A stretch of DNA of 64,000 nucleotides from an uncultured Massilia sp. (GCA_946481275.1 CAMLMV010000020.1:45628-109627), one strand, 5' to 3'. Positions 1-13,314 are shown, numbered from the stretch's first letter. Numbers and translations are program-made. Notes: a model not told the origin generated them from the sequence alone.

Positions 1-162
1 CTGGACTTCCTGCCGGCCGGGCGCTACACGGCGACGGTCTGGGAAGACGGCGCGACGCCGAACAACGTCACGACGCGCGCAGTGGACGTCACCGGCCGCG
101 ACGCCCTGACGCTGCAACTGGCAGGGGCGGGCGGCGCGGCGGTCATCATCGAGGCCCGTTGA
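1..162 (+). CDS. C-terminal end of a GH97-like alpha-glucosidase/galactosidase (5' end outside window)
   Basis: The window opens inside a reading frame whose last 53 residues are visible. They read as the beta-sandwich tail of glycoside hydrolase family 97: a FLPAGRYTATVWEDG segment followed by alternating strands and a terminal GGAAVII strand, closely following the end of SusB-like enzymes. Family members cleave alpha-glucosidic or alpha-galactosidic bonds in the periplasm. The catalytic domain is outside the window, so substrate and mechanism cannot be judged. The stop codon abuts the stop of the convergent glf gene. Family call rests on this tail only. Confidence 0.6.
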   Translation: MDFLPAGRYTATVWEDGATPNNVTTRAVDVTGRDALTLQLAGAGGAAVIIEAR

Positions 163-1386
<1,224 letters not shown>

Positions 1387-1507
1387 TTAATACACGATAG
1401 GAATGTGAAATATAGTGCCAAAAATATATCACCCTTCGATCGTTTTACCCCGCACAATTGGATGCGGACGAATGCAAGGCGGTTTTCCGGACGCGTCACG
1501 TAAACGC

Positions 1508-1535
1508 AAAAACCGCCGGCCGAAGCCAGCGGTTT
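1508..1535 (-). terminator. Rho-independent terminator of the KGG stress-protein gene
   Basis: Read on the minus strand: an 11-bp stem (1525-1535 with 1510-1520, one G-T wobble), a stable TTCG tetraloop, and a run of five T (the last three bases of the stem plus 1508-1509). It lies 24 bases beyond the stop codon of the gene at 1559-1894. The plus-strand side has no T-run, so it should act in one direction only. Confidence 0.75.
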
Positions 1536-1558
1536 CACTCACGACAAGCCGTCAATGA

Positions 1559-1894
1559 TCAGCGTTTGCTGTCGTTCTTGTGGCTCTGCGAGCCGGCCTT
1601 CGCGTGCTGCTCCGGCGTGCCGCCGCGGGTGCCGCTGCCCTGCTGACGGCCGCTCTGCTCGTTGCCGCGGTTGCCGCTCTGGCTGTTGCCGTCGTTCTTG
1701 TGGCTCATCGAGCCGGCACGGCGTGCTTCTTCCGAGGTGAACTCGTGGGCATTGCCCGAAGCGTGGGCGGCGCGGCCGCCTTCCGATGCGAATTCGCGCT
1801 GCTTTTGCGGGTCCATCGACGCGAAGCCGCGGTTGCTGGTATCGCCGCTCTGGTTGTTGCCTTTGTTACCGCCTTGTTGGTTGTTCGATGCCAT
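1559..1894 (-). CDS. KGG-repeat general stress protein (GsiB/con-10 type)
   Basis: A 111-residue, very hydrophilic protein rich in Gly, Ser, Asn, Gln and Lys without hydrophobic core or signal. It carries KGG-type repeats: RGFASMDPQKQREFASEGG with a following HASGNAHEFTSEEARRAG block, and the shorter SHKNDG and GTPEQHAKAGSQSHKND units. Proteins of this family accumulate in stationary phase, heat or desiccation and are thought to act as hydrophilins. An AAAGGAG ribosome site sits seven bases before the ATG. It stands alone, with its own terminator. No enzymatic function is expected. Confidence 0.82.
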   Translation of the reverse strand: MASNNQQGGNKGNNQSGDTSNRGFASMDPQKQREFASEGGRAAHASGNAHEFTSEEARRAGSMSHKNDGNSQSGNRGNEQSGRQQGSGTRGGTPEQHAKAGSQSHKNDSKR

Positions 1895-2068
1895 GATCGT
1901 TCTCCTTTAAGTGGGTGAAAGCGCGTTTGCATTTCCTCTGCCGGATCAGCATCTGGGAACTCCCGATCGGGAAGAGGTGAGTCCATCTTAAGCCCGTCCT
2001 TATGCATAATGAATAGGACTACTTACGGCTGGCTTGTAGGATGAGTCCGTCCATTTTGGTGCAACAGT

Positions 2069-3196
2069 TCAGTGAACGGAGGGTCCCGGCGGCATCGCAT
2101 CGCCATTGCGCAGGAAGGATGCCACGAGGTTCGGGTCGTCCAGCCGGACGATCGACAGCGGGTGCGCGAATTCGATGCCTTCCTGCTGGAAGCGGCGATA
2201 GATCTCGAGGAAGATGGCCTGCTGCGCATCCATGTGCAGGATGTAGTCCGGGCTGCGGAAGTGGTAGACGACTTCGAAATCGAGCGACCATTGGCCCCAG
2301 CTGAAGAAGTGGGCGCGCTCGAAGTCGACGTTCGCCTTGCTCGAGACGATCTCGCGGATGATCTGCGGGATGCGGCACAGCTGGTCTTCCGGCGTCCCGT
2401 ACGCGACGCGCAGCACGAACGCCACGCGGCGCGTCTGCATCCGCTTGTGATTGTGGATGCGGCTTTTCAGCAGCTCGCCGTTGGAGAACACGACCTGCTC
2501 GCCGCCCAGGCCCCGCACGCGCGTCGTCTTGAGGCCGATGTGCTCCACCGAGCCGAGCACGTCCCCCACGATGATGAAGTCGCCGACCTCGAACGGCTTG
2601 TCCAGCATGATCGAGAGCGAGGCGAACAGGTCGCCCAGGATGTTCTGCGTGGCGAGCGCGACGGCCACGCCGCCAATACCGAGGCTGGCGACGAGGGTCG
2701 TGATGTTGATCCCGAAGTTATCGAGGATCATCAGGGTCACGACGACCCACAGCAGCAGCCGCGATATGAAGCACAGGACGCCGCTGGACGCGCGCCGCGC
2801 GCCGTCGACCGGGCCCAGGCTGAACTGGTCGCGCCAAGCGCGCAGGCCCGTGTCGCCCCAGATCGCCGCCTGCAGCAGCAGCGACGCGATGGCGATACGG
2901 GTGACGAACTTGTCCTGCTTCGGCGTCAGCTCCAGGAACGTGCTGCCGAAGTACAGCGCGAACACGACGATGAACAGCAGGTACGTCCTCGACAGCATCG
3001 CCGTGACGAAGTCGTCCAGCCGGGTCTCCGTCCGCTGCGACAGTGCTTCCATGCGCCGCAGCACGAACGCGCGCAGGAACACCATCGCGACGGCGCTGCC
3101 CGCCGTCACGGCCAGCGCCAGGGCCCAGTCATCGAAACCATTGTTGAGAAAGGAGAAGTGCCCGGATCGGGACAGGAAGGGAAACGTCATCGACAT
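2069..3196 (-). CDS. MscS-family mechanosensitive ion channel
   Basis: A 375-residue inner-membrane protein. Four to five hydrophobic segments lie in the first 190 residues (about 25-45, 70-90, 100-115, 140-160 and the pore helix). The pore-lining segment TTLVASLGIGGVAVALATQN and the following DLFASLSIMLDKPFEVGDFI, with GSVEHIGLKTTRVR, are the diagnostic MscS core. The soluble beta/alpha vestibule follows to the C-terminus. It opens on membrane tension to release osmolytes after hypo-osmotic shock. The start used is the first ATG of an MSM pair; a start two codons later is equally possible because neither has a strong ribosome site. It is divergent from the hybrid kinase at 3321. The last residues (about 360-375) are unstructured. 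Confidence 0.9.
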   Translation of the reverse strand: MSMTFPFLSRSGHFSFLNNGFDDWALALAVTAGSAVAMVFLRAFVLRRMEALSQRTETRLDDFVTAMLSRTYLLFIVVFALYFGSTFLELTPKQDKFVTRIAIASLLLQAAIWGDTGLRAWRDQFSLGPVDGARRASSGVLCFISRLLLWVVVTLMILDNFGINITTLVASLGIGGVAVALATQNILGDLFASLSIMLDKPFEVGDFIIVGDVLGSVEHIGLKTTRVRGLGGEQVVFSNGELLKSRIHNHKRMQTRRVAFVLRVAYGTPEDQLCRIPQIIREIVSSKANVDFERAHFFSWGQWSLDFEVVYHFRSPDYILHMDAQQAIFLEIYRRFQQEGIEFAHPLSIVRLDDPNLVASFLRNGDAMPPGPSVH

Positions 3197-3320
3197 GATT
3201 CAATAAAAACGAAAGCCAGCCGCCAGTGTGCGGGCGCGCGGGATCCGGCCGCGCACAATTGACTTTCGGAAGGGCGCAGCATACATTGTCTTATTTGCAT
3301 CAATACACTGCCAGACACTG

Positions 3321-6300
3321 ATGGCCTCCGACCAGACCACCAAGATCCTGCTCGTCGACGACCAGCCGGCCAACCTGGCGGTGCTGGAGGCCATCCTGGC
3401 GGATCTGGGCCAGGCGCTCGTGTCCGTGACGTCGGGCGAAGCCGCGCTGCGTGAAGTGCTCGCCCACGATTTCGCCGTCGTGCTGCTGGACGTGCGCATG
3501 CCGACGATGAACGGGTTCGAGCTGGCGGAGCTGATCCGCGAACACCCGCGAACGCACAGCCTGCCCATCATCTTTCTCACCGCCGGCGACGCCGACGAAT
3601 TCCCGCTCGAGCGCGCGTACGCGCTCGGCGCGGTCGACTACCTCACCAAGCCGCTCAATCCCATCGTCCTGCGCGCCAAGGTCGCGGTGTTCATCGACCT
3701 GTACCGCAAGAATGCGGAACTGGCGCGCGTCGAGGAAGAACGCCACCGCGCCCAGCTGCGTTCGCGCGACACGCGCCTGCGCCTCATCCTCGACAACATC
3801 CGCGACTATGCCTTCATCGGCACGGACGTCGACCGCATCGTGACGGAATGGGAAGGGGGCGCCGCCGCGATCACCGGATGGTCGCCCGACGACGTGCTCG
3901 GGCGCAGCGCCGACCTGCTGTTCACGCCGGAAGACCTGGCGAACGGCCAGCCCGAACTGGAAGCGCGGCGCGCGCTCGAACAGGGCCGCGCCGAGGACCG
4001 CCGCTGGCATCTGCGCCGCGACGGCACGCTGTTCTATGCCGACGGCGTGATGGTTCCCCTGCGCGACGAGACGGGCGTCCACGTCGGCTTCGCCAAGATC
4101 ATCCGCGACGCCACCGCCGAAAAGCTGGCCGCCGAACGGCTGGCCGAGAGCGAACAGGAACTGGGCGAGAGCCGGCGCCAGGCCGAGGCCGAACGCGAAC
4201 GGCTGCTGCGCGAGCTGCAGGCCGCCAGCGAGCGCATGCGCGACATCTTCCACCGCGCGCCCGCCATCATGTGCGTGATGACCGGTCCGGATCACGTGAT
4301 CGAGATGGCCAACCAGCGCTTCCTGGAACTGGCCGGCGGCCGCAAGCTGGCCTGGCGCCCCGTGCGCATGGCGCTGCCGGAACTCGCCGGACAGGGTTTC
4401 ACGGACGTGCTGGACCGCGTGTTCGCGAGCGGCGAAGCGGTCGAGGGCCACAATGTGCGCCTGCTGCTGGCCCCCGCCGCCGATCCCGCCGACGACCAGC
4501 ACGCGGGCCTGGAAGAACACTTCCTCGACTTCGTGTGCATGGCGCTGCGCGAGCCGGACGGCAGCGTCTCCGGCGTGCTGCTGCACGGGGTCGACGTCAC
4601 CGAACGCACGCGGGCGAACCTGCTCGCCATCGGCCAGCGCGGCGCGCTGGAGCTGGCCGTCACCGACGCGCCGCTGGGCGACGTGCTGGACGTGCTGGCC
4701 CGCACCGCCGAGGATTACACGGGCGGCGCGGCCCTGGCATCCGTGCAGCTGACGGCGCCGGGCGGGCGCCTGCGACATGCGGCGGCGCCGTCGCTCGCCG
4801 TGGCATTCCAGCGCGCGATCGACACGGTGCCCGTCGGCCCCGTGGCCGGCGCCGCCGGCAGCGCCGCGTGGCAGGGCGAACCCATCGTCTGCGCCGACAT
4901 CGCCGCCGATCCGCTGTGGCAGCAGCACGTGCGGCTCGCGCAGGCGCACGGGTTGCGCGCGGCGCGCGCGCTGCCGATCCTGGCGCCGTCCGGCGCGGTG
5001 CTCGGCACGTTCACCCTGTACTACCGCGAACGGCGCCTGCCCAATCCGCAGGAAGAAGCGGCGCTCGCGCTGCTGGCGAATACCGCGTCCCTCGTGATCG
5101 GGCAGCGCCACGAGGCGGCCGAACGGCAGGCCGCGGAGCACCGGTCGCGCGCGATCCTGGAGAGCATGAGCGAGGGTTTCATCGCGCTCGACCCGGCCTG
5201 GCGCATCACGTACGCGAACGGCGCGGCGGAAGCGGTCACGCGCAAGCCGCGCGAGGACCTGGTCGGCGCCCAGTTCTGGGACCTGTTCGAGCACCTGCAG
5301 GGCAGCCCGCAGGAACGGGCGCTGCGGCGCACGGCGCTGGAACGCCAACGATCCCGCATCGAAGCGTACGATGACGCCGGGGGACGCTGGTTCGAGATCA
5401 ACTCCTTCCCCATGGAAGGCGCGGGTGGACTCGCGCTGTATTTCCGCGACGAGACCGACCGCCGCCGCGCGGAAGAGGGCATCCGCCGCCTGGCCGCCGT
5501 GGCCGAACAGTCGTCCGACTTCATCGGCATCTTCACGCCGGACGCGGGCGGCATCTACCTGAATCCGGCGGGCCGCCGCATGGCGGGCCTGGACGACCGC
5601 ACGAACATCGCCGCCTGGCGCATGATCGACTTCTTTCCGCGCGAGGACCGGCCGTTCGTGCGCGACCACGTGATGGCCGCGCTGACGATTGGTGCGGCCG
5701 AATGGGAGGGCGAGCTGCGGCTCGCGCAACCCGACGGGCGGCCACCGCTGCCCGTGTACTTCAAGGGCTTTGCCGTGCGCGATGCGGAGGGCAACAACAT
5801 CGGCCTGGCCACCATCACGCGCGACATCACGGCGCAGAAGCGCGCCGAGGACGAGCTGCGCCGCGTGGCCGCCGACCTGTCGGAGGCCGACCACCGCAAG
5901 AGCGAGTTCCTCGCCACGCTCGCGCACGAACTGCGCAATCCGCTGGCCCCGATCCGCACGGGACTCGACCTGCTGCGCATGACGCCGCGCGACCCGGATG
6001 CGCTGGCGCGCGTGCACGCGATGATGGACCGCCAGCTTGGCCATTTGATCCACCTCGTCGACGACCTGCTCGACATCGCCCGCATCACGCGCGGCAAGAT
6101 CGAACTGAAACGGGAGAACGTGGACCTGAAGGCCATCGCGCAGATGGCCGTGGAGACGAGCGCCGCGCTGATCGAGTCGCACGGCCACCGCCTCGACGTC
6201 GACCTGCCGGAAGAGCCGCTGCCGCTCGAGGCGGACGTCACGCGCATGGTGCAGGTCCTGTCCAACCTGCTGAACAACGCCGCCAAGTACACGCCGGCGG

Positions 6301-7004
6301 GCGGCCGCGTCGCGCTGTCGGCGTGGCGCGAGGACGGTCACGCCGTGGTGGCGGTGTCGGACAGCGGCATCGGCATCCCGCCTGATGCGATCGGTTCCGT
6401 GTTCGAGATGTTCACGCAGGTGCGGGGCAGCCTCGATCGCGCCCAGGGCGGCCTCGGCATCGGGCTGTCGCTCGTGCGCCGTCTCGTCGAACTGCACGGC
6501 GGCCGCGTGAACGCGTTCTCCGCCGGGCGCGGCCAGGGCAGCACCTTTACCGTGCGCCTGCCGCTGCGCCCCGGCTCGCCGCACGCCCGGGCAGGCGGCG
6601 CCGGGAACGAGGCGGACGCGCGGCCGCCGGCGCCGCTGCGCGTGCTGGTCGTCGACGACAACGCGGACGCCGCCGACAGCCTCGTCGCGCTGCTCGACGC
6701 GCTCGGCCACACGACGTGGGTCGCGCGCGACGGTCCCGAGGGTCTGCGCCTTGCGCTCGACGTGCAGCCGGACCTCGTGCTGCTCGATATCGGCCTGCCG
6801 GGGATGAGCGGCTACGAAGTGGCGCGCGCGATCCGGCGCCACCAGGGCGTGCGCCAGATCGTCCTGATCGCGTTGACGGGCTGGGGCGCGCAGAGCGACC
6901 AGCAGCAGTCGCACGAGGCGGGCTTCGACCAGCACCTGACGAAGCCCGTGAGCCTGGAAGCGCTGGAACAGGCGCTGGCCGCAGCCGCGCGGGCGCTGCC
7001 ATGA
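3321..7004 (+). CDS. Multi-PAS hybrid sensor histidine kinase with receiver at each end
   Basis: A 1227-residue cytoplasmic hybrid kinase without membrane segments. Order: receiver domain with intact phospho-acceptor D57 (about 10-125), PAS (150-265), coiled coil (270-305), PAS (310-425), GAF-like (440-590), PAS (595-715), PAS (725-840), HisKA with H869 in [10 protein letters not shown], HATPase with N-box [11 protein letters not shown] and G-boxes, and a C-terminal receiver with D1156. Signal is unknown; a soluble input arriving through the N-terminal receiver and PAS/GAF domains is likely. I chose the ATG at 3321 ([14 protein letters not shown]) because the extra 31 residues upstream look like leader. 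The stop overlaps the Nudix start (ATGA), implying coupled translation. An open frame of 1211 codons antisense to it is a GC artefact. Confidence 0.9.
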   Translation: MASDQTTKILLVDDQPANLAVLEAILADLGQALVSVTSGEAALREVLAHDFAVVLLDVRMPTMNGFELAELIREHPRTHSLPIIFLTAGDADEFPLERAYALGAVDYLTKPLNPIVLRAKVAVFIDLYRKNAELARVEEERHRAQLRSRDTRLRLILDNIRDYAFIGTDVDRIVTEWEGGAAAITGWSPDDVLGRSADLLFTPEDLANGQPELEARRALEQGRAEDRRWHLRRDGTLFYADGVMVPLRDETGVHVGFAKIIRDATAEKLAAERLAESEQELGESRRQAEAERERLLRELQAASERMRDIFHRAPAIMCVMTGPDHVIEMANQRFLELAGGRKLAWRPVRMALPELAGQGFTDVLDRVFASGEAVEGHNVRLLLAPAADPADDQHAGLEEHFLDFVCMALREPDGSVSGVLLHGVDVTERTRANLLAIGQRGALELAVTDAPLGDVLDVLARTAEDYTGGAALASVQLTAPGGRLRHAAAPSLAVAFQRAIDTVPVGPVAGAAGSAAWQGEPIVCADIAADPLWQQHVRLAQAHGLRAARALPILAPSGAVLGTFTLYYRERRLPNPQEEAALALLANTASLVIGQRHEAAERQAAEHRSRAILESMSEGFIALDPAWRITYANGAAEAVTRKPREDLVGAQFWDLFEHLQGSPQERALRRTALERQRSRIEAYDDAGGRWFEINSFPMEGAGGLALYFRDETDRRRAEEGIRRLAAVAEQSSDFIGIFTPDAGGIYLNPAGRRMAGLDDRTNIAAWRMIDFFPREDRPFVRDHVMAALTIGAAEWEGELRLAQPDGRPPLPVYFKGFAVRDAEGNNIGLATITRDITAQKRAEDELRRVAADLSEADHRKSEFLATLAHELRNPLAPIRTGLDLLRMTPRDPDALARVHAMMDRQLGHLIHLVDDLLDIARITRGKIELKRENVDLKAIAQMAVETSAALIESHGHRLDVDLPEEPLPLEADVTRMVQVLSNLLNNAAKYTPAGGRVALSAWREDGHAVVAVSDSGIGIPPDAIGSVFEMFTQVRGSLDRAQGGLGIGLSLVRRLVELHGGRVNAFSAGRGQGSTFTVRLPLRPGSPHARAGGAGNEADARPPAPLRVLVVDDNADAADSLVALLDALGHTTWVARDGPEGLRLALDVQPDLVLLDIGLPGMSGYEVARAIRRHQGVRQIVLIALTGWGAQSDQQQSHEAGFDQHLTKPVSLEALEQALAAAARALP

Positions 7005-7408
7005 AGGCAGTCGACGTCTCCTGCGGGACCCTCGTCGTGGATGCCGGCGGCCGGCTGCTGCTCGGCCACGTCACACACACCCCGCGCTGGGACATCCCGA
7101 AGGGCCTGCAGGATCCGGGCGAAACGCTGCTGGCCGCGGCCATGCGCGAACTGTTCGAAGAGACGGGCCTCGCATTCCCGGCCGGCGCGTTCCGCGAGCT
7201 GGGCCGCTTCGACTACCGGCGCGACAAGGTGCTGCACCTGTTCCGCGTGGACGTGGGCGAGACACTGCCGGACCTGGCACACCTCACTTGCACCAGCATG
7301 TTCCCGCACCATGTGACGGGCAAGCCGACGCCGGAGATGGATGCCTTCCGCTGGGCCACGCGCGACGAGGTGGCGGCGCTGTGCTGGCCGCGCATGGCCG
7401 CGAAGCTG

Positions 7409-7426
<18 letters not shown>
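7001..7426 (+). CDS. Nudix hydrolase
   Basis: A 141-residue single-domain protein with a perfect Nudix box: G-x5-E-x7-REL-x-EE-x-G-L, spanning roughly residues 34-57 (GLQDPGE ... RELFEETGL). Nudix enzymes hydrolyse nucleoside diphosphates linked to another group; the MutT-like or diadenosine-polyphosphate-like substrate cannot be told from sequence. The ATG overlaps the kinase stop by four bases, so the two are one transcription unit. Its 3' end overlaps the convergent second kinase by 18 bases. Confidence 0.88.
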
Positions 7427-9808
<2,382 letters not shown>

Positions 9809-9943
9809 CGTGTTGCGACTGTAGGAGTTGAACGGCCAACTGTCAACGGTGACATTCGGGCGCCGCCCGCCGCCGAACGCCGGTAGGATGGCCGCGCGGG
9901 CACAACGGCACGACCGCGCCCGCGGTTCAGCGAGGAGATCAGC

Positions 9944-10777
9944 ATGCAAGCATCGAACGAGAGCGCCGGCTACGACGTGGGCGCCATCATGGGCGGCCTG
10001 TACGGCGACGGCATCATCGCCTGCAAGGGCGCCTTCGGCGCCGAATGGGTGGCGCAACTGAAGGAAGACATCGAAACCCTGTTCGCCGAGGCGCGCGCGC
10101 GGCCGCGCGGCGCCCTCGAGCGCGGCCCGTGCCGCTACTACGTCGAGGTGCACCCGGAACGGCTTCGCGGCTTCGTCGACCTGGCGACGCATCCGTGGGT
10201 CGTCGCCGTGTGCCGGGCCGTGCTCGGGCCGGACTACAAGATCGTGGAGGTCGGCTTCGACATCCCGTTCCCGGGCGCCATGCACCAGCCGTGGCACCGC
10301 GACTTTCCGTCGCCGCCGGAAACGCTGGTCGGGCGCCGCCTGAATTCGCTCGCCTTCAACCTCACGACGGTCGACGTGACGGAAGAGATCGGGCCGTTCG
10401 AGATCGCGCCCGGCACGCAATGGGACGACCTCGCCGGCGGCGACCTGATGTTCCCGGACAAGTCGCTGTACCCCCGCTACGAGGCGCGCGCGCAGCGCAA
10501 GCTGCCGAAAGTCGGCGACATCTCGGCCCGCTCGGCCCTGACGATCCACCGCGGTACGGCGAACCGCAGCCAGCAGTCGCGGCCCGTGCTCGTGCTGGGC
10601 GTGGACGCACCGGACGGCCGCAACGCCGACAAGCACGATTTACAGGTGACGCAGGCCTACTGGGATGCGTTGCCGGCGCTCGTGCGCGACCACCTGCGCT
10701 GCCGCATCGTGCCGGCGCTGGAAAACATCGAGCAGGCCCACACGATCGAGGGCCTGCGGATGGGCATCATGGCTTAG
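9944..10777 (+). CDS. Phytanoyl-CoA dioxygenase (PhyH) family Fe(II)/2-oxoglutarate oxygenase
   Basis: A 277-residue cytosolic protein with the double-stranded beta-helix of PhyH-type oxygenases. The iron facial triad is visible: H118 and D120 in QPWHRD and the distal H202 in TIHRGTANRS, with R213 placed to bind 2-oxoglutarate. Such enzymes hydroxylate diverse small molecules; the substrate here is unknown and phytanoyl-CoA itself is unlikely. An AGGAG site lies nine bases before the ATG. The gene stands alone, and its end overlaps the convergent small gene by 11 bases. Confidence 0.85.
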   Translation: MQASNESAGYDVGAIMGGLYGDGIIACKGAFGAEWVAQLKEDIETLFAEARARPRGALERGPCRYYVEVHPERLRGFVDLATHPWVVAVCRAVLGPDYKIVEVGFDIPFPGAMHQPWHRDFPSPPETLVGRRLNSLAFNLTTVDVTEEIGPFEIAPGTQWDDLAGGDLMFPDKSLYPRYEARAQRKLPKVGDISARSALTIHRGTANRSQQSRPVLVLGVDAPDGRNADKHDLQVTQAYWDALPALVRDHLRCRIVPALENIEQAHTIEGLRMGIMA

Positions 10778-10985
10778 GGATGTCCTTCGGCGGCTTGCCG
10801 ACGCGGCGCAACTGGTCCGACTGCTGGTCGAGGTTCACTTCCTCGGCCACGTCGTAGCGGCCGTCGTTCGCGTCGTCGCCCGGCAGCAGTGATTCGGAGC
10901 GATGCGCGGACCGGTTTTCCGCGCGCTGCTGCTGGCCCGGATCGGCGCGCTGGGCGTTGTCCTTGCGTTTGTCTTGCTCTGTCAT
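10767..10985 (-). CDS. Small hydrophilic protein of unknown function
   Basis: A 72-residue, strongly charged protein (MTEQDKRKDNAQRADPGQQQ...) with no hydrophobic stretch, predicted to be disordered. The ATG at 10985 is preceded by GGAGG at good spacing; longer starts run into low-quality sequence. It resembles, in composition only, the other small stress-type proteins of the window (1559-1894 and 35892-36248). Function is unknown; a stress or hydrophilin role is a guess. Confidence 0.6.
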   Translation of the reverse strand: MTEQDKRKDNAQRADPGQQQRAENRSAHRSESLLPGDDANDGRYDVAEEVNLDQQSDQLRRVGKPPKDIPKP

Positions 10986-11049
10986 GGCGTCCTCCCGATG
11001 ATGGTGTCGGGGCCGATTATGGCGCAGGGGAGGGCGGCCGGGGCGCACG

Positions 11050-11322
11050 CTACTTGCCGTCGCGCCGGCGCGCAGGCAGATTCTTTTCCAGGATCGCCCA
11101 CAGGATGAGGCCATACGCGAGCAGGCGCACGAGGTAGTGCAGGGGCGTGTCCTCGGCCTCGTCGAACGTCAGCGCCGAGACGATGCGGTGCACGCCCTCG
11201 ATGCCGAACGACAGGGAGAAATACAGGAAGAAGCGGTCGCGCGAGGCGCGCCAGAAGCGCAGGAAGAACAGCGCGATGACGAAGGAAGCCATGGCGATGG
11301 CGCCGTTGATCAGGTCGCTCAT
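11050..11322 (-). CDS. DUF5985-type small membrane protein (second copy)
   Basis: A 90-residue membrane protein with three hydrophobic segments: about residues 5-22, 31-50 and 62-80, ending in a basic tail ARRRDGK. It resembles the DUF5985 family, small three-helix inner-membrane proteins of unknown function that often occur as adjacent pairs. It follows the first copy by one base and is therefore the last gene of a three-gene minus-strand operon led by a winged-helix protein. The RFW-x-ASRDRFF-x-YFSLSF motif between helices one and two parallels the RRTGHRLLFWSGASF motif of its neighbour. Confidence 0.65.
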   Translation of the reverse strand: MSDLINGAIAMASFVIALFFLRFWRASRDRFFLYFSLSFGIEGVHRIVSALTFDEAEDTPLHYLVRLLAYGLILWAILEKNLPARRRDGK

Positions 11323-11323
11323 G

Positions 11324-11581
11324 TCATTCTTTCTCGTAGATGAGGCCGTACAGCAGCAGGAGCATGGCCACGAGGGCCGACACCTGGCGCACGGGCAGCA
11401 GGTAGAAGTCGGGGAAGACGACCTTGTCCAGCATGAGGAACACGTTGTTCACGGTCAGCGCCACGAACGAGGCGCCGCTCCAGAACAGCAACCGGTGGCC
11501 GGTGCGGCGGTAGCTGCCCAGCAGCAGCCAGGCGCATGCCAGCGACGTCAGTGTACACAGCGAATAGATGGTAATTGCCAT
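11324..11581 (-). CDS. DUF5985-type small membrane protein (first copy)
   Basis: An 85-residue inner-membrane protein with three hydrophobic segments (about 3-22, 31-50, 60-80). The start MAITIYSLCTL overlaps the stop codon of the upstream winged-helix gene by one base, so translation is probably coupled. It is a distant sibling of the next gene in the operon, and the two may form a heteromeric membrane unit. No catalytic residue is evident. Function unknown; the context suggests a small membrane module controlled or sensed by the winged-helix partner. Confidence 0.65.
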   Translation of the reverse strand: MAITIYSLCTLTSLACAWLLLGSYRRTGHRLLFWSGASFVALTVNNVFLMLDKVVFPDFYLLPVRQVSALVAMLLLLYGLIYEKE

Positions 11582-11973
11582 CAGGAATCCTTCCGCCATT
11601 TGAACGCGTCCGCAAATTGCTGGGCCTTGCGGTCGAGTGAAGAGTGGATCAGGTGGGTGACTTCGACGAGGTGGGTCGCATACACGTCGGCCAGGCGGTC
11701 GATCCGCTCGCGCATGCCCTCCTCGAGCGGGGCATAGCGGTACGTCCCGGCGTCCTGGCACGGCACGGCGATCCTGGCCGTGCACAGGTCGGCGAGCAGG
11801 TCTTCCGCCGTCTTTTCGCGCACGTACAGCCGCCGCGCCAGCGTGTCGCGGTGCCACGCATGGTCCGGATCGGCGCGCATCAGCAGCAGCGCTTCCAGGA
11901 AGGGGACCGAGGGGATGCTGGTCAGCACGAAGCGCCGGACGTCCTCGGGTATGGAGGGCTTACCCATCGCCAT
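11581..11973 (-). CDS. Winged-helix-like protein heading the DUF5985 operon
   Basis: A 130-residue soluble protein. The first 85 residues look like a winged helix: a helical PEDVRRFVLTSIPSVPFLEALLLMR segment, then HRDTLARRLYVREKTAEDLLADLCTARI (turn and recognition helix), then a strand pair YRYAPLEEGM. The rest is helical and may dimerise. The arrangement suggests a MarR/PadR-like regulator that has lost a clear ligand domain. Start: ATG at 11973 (MAMGKPS), with an alternative two codons later; neither has a strong ribosome site. It is the first gene of a tight three-gene operon with two small membrane proteins. Confidence 0.6.
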   Translation of the reverse strand: MAMGKPSIPEDVRRFVLTSIPSVPFLEALLLMRADPDHAWHRDTLARRLYVREKTAEDLLADLCTARIAVPCQDAGTYRYAPLEEGMRERIDRLADVYATHLVEVTHLIHSSLDRKAQQFADAFKWRKDS

Positions 11974-12140
11974 TATCTTTGGACAAATGTACTTAACTTT
12001 TTGAAACTGGGATTGTATAGCATTCTTTTCGGAAATGCAGGTGGATTTCAACCGTGCGCGGCTATGCAAACAGGAAATCCATGAGGAAGGACAAGCGTGC
12101 GTCGGCTAAAATGGCGCCATTACTGATTTGTCTTTTCATA

Positions 12141-12980
12141 ATGCTCAAGAAGTTTGTCGCGCCCGCGCTCGCGCTGGCCTCCCTGTTGTCGCTCGGTGCC
12201 TGCAAGCGCGAGTCCCCCAATCCGCCTCCCGCCCGCGTCCATACGGAAGCGCGTGCGCCCCAGCCGCAATCGTGCAGCGACCATTTCGTGGACGGCCAGG
12301 CGCCGCGCATCACGAATCCGAAGCTCGACAACAAGGCGGAAACACTGTGCTTCAACGTGTTCAGCGTGCTGCATTCCGGGATCACGCGTACGCCGTTGTG
12401 GTCGGCGGAACACCTGCAGGCCGAGAATATCGCAGCGGCGCAGGAATTGTCGCGCGAAAACTCGTTCCATTCGGAATCGCGGCTGCCGGCCAGCCAGCGG
12501 GCGGAATTGTCGGACTATGCCCGCAGCGGCTTCGACCGCGGCCACATGGCCCCGAACGGCGACATGCCGGACCGCGACAGCCAGCGCGACAGCTTCAGCC
12601 TCGCCAATATCGTCCCGCAGGACGGCGAGAACAACCGCAACCTGTGGGCCGGCATCGAGGGCGCCGTGCGCAAGATGGCGAAGCGGGAGGGCGACCTGTA
12701 CGTGGTGACGGGTCCGGCCTTCCTCGGCGCGGACCTGAAGAAGATCGGCAACGTGCTCGTGCCGACCCATTTGTATAAACTCGTGTACAGCCCGCGCCAG
12801 CGCGCCGGCGCCGCGTGGTTCGTCGAGAACGCGGCGGATGCGAAGGCGAACGTGATCCCGGTCCCGGAGCTCGAACGCATCATCGGCATCAACCTGCTGC
12901 CCGCGCTGTCCGACGCGGAAAAGGAGCGCGTGCTGGCGCTGCCGGAAGTCCGCGTCAAGCCGTCCCGCAACCGCAAATAG
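12141..12980 (+). CDS. DNA/RNA non-specific endonuclease, lipoprotein
   Basis: A 279-residue beta-beta-alpha-metal nuclease of the NUC1/Serratia nuclease family. The start MLKKFVAPALALASLLSLGAC gives a short lipoprotein signal with the lipobox L18-G-A-C21, so the enzyme should be anchored to the membrane facing the periplasm or outside. The catalytic DRGH motif is D132-R-G-H135, followed by MAPNGDMP, and the metal-binding Asn lies in the QDGENNRNLWAGIE helix. It degrades DNA and RNA, probably for nutrient recovery or matrix remodelling. I chose the ATG at 12141 over an earlier ATG because it gives a clean signal peptide. Eight bases separate it from the next small gene. Confidence 0.88.
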   Translation: MLKKFVAPALALASLLSLGACKRESPNPPPARVHTEARAPQPQSCSDHFVDGQAPRITNPKLDNKAETLCFNVFSVLHSGITRTPLWSAEHLQAENIAAAQELSRENSFHSESRLPASQRAELSDYARSGFDRGHMAPNGDMPDRDSQRDSFSLANIVPQDGENNRNLWAGIEGAVRKMAKREGDLYVVTGPAFLGADLKKIGNVLVPTHLYKLVYSPRQRAGAAWFVENAADAKANVIPVPELERIIGINLLPALSDAEKERVLALPEVRVKPSRNRK

Positions 12981-12987
12981 GAATCCC

Positions 12988-13236
12988 ATGACCAAGTTCG
13001 CACCGTACGAGAACGAGGCCGACGTCGTCGAAGTCGGCAACCTGACGCTGGAAAACCGGCTCGACCGGATCACGATCTCCGGGGACGTCGACCTCACCGC
13101 CGACAAGGACGGACTCACCAGGGCGCGCCTCCTGCACGACCTGCTGGGCCGGATCGTCGCCGGCCTGGAAGCGCGGGACTTGCCGGACCGGCTGCCGCCG
13201 CCCGACGTCAGGACGGTCGACAATCCGTTCGGCTGA
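12988..13236 (+). CDS. Conserved hypothetical protein, 82 aa
   Basis: An 82-residue acidic protein beginning MTKFAPYENEADVVEVGNLTLENRLDRITISGDVDLTADK and ending DVRTVDNPFG. No signal, no hydrophobic segment and no recognised motif. It follows the nuclease gene by seven bases and is followed by a terminator at 13292-13314, so the two genes form a short operon. The pattern of alternating strands suggests a small beta-rich domain. A role as cytosolic partner or inhibitor of the nuclease is possible from context but unsupported by sequence. Confidence 0.6.
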   Translation: MTKFAPYENEADVVEVGNLTLENRLDRITISGDVDLTADKDGLTRARLLHDLLGRIVAGLEARDLPDRLPPPDVRTVDNPFG

Positions 13237-13291
13237 CAGCCGCACGTGCCGCGCACCGGTCGGTGCGCGCGCTCACGAAACTCATGAATAA

Positions 13292-13314
13292 AGCGGGCCG
13301 CACGGCCCGTTTTT
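13292..13314 (+). terminator. Rho-independent terminator after the nuclease operon
   Basis: CGGGCCG pairs with CGGCCCG around a two-to-four-base loop and is followed by five T (13310-13314). It lies 56 bases beyond the stop of the 82-residue protein. A second hairpin without T-run (13252-13269) precedes it. Confidence 0.8.

Noticed and set aside
3300..6935. A 1211-codon open frame antisense to the first hybrid kinase
   Set aside because: Arg/Val/Gln/His-rich composition, no domain, no ribosome site, and it mirrors a well supported kinase. Such frames are common in high-GC genomes.
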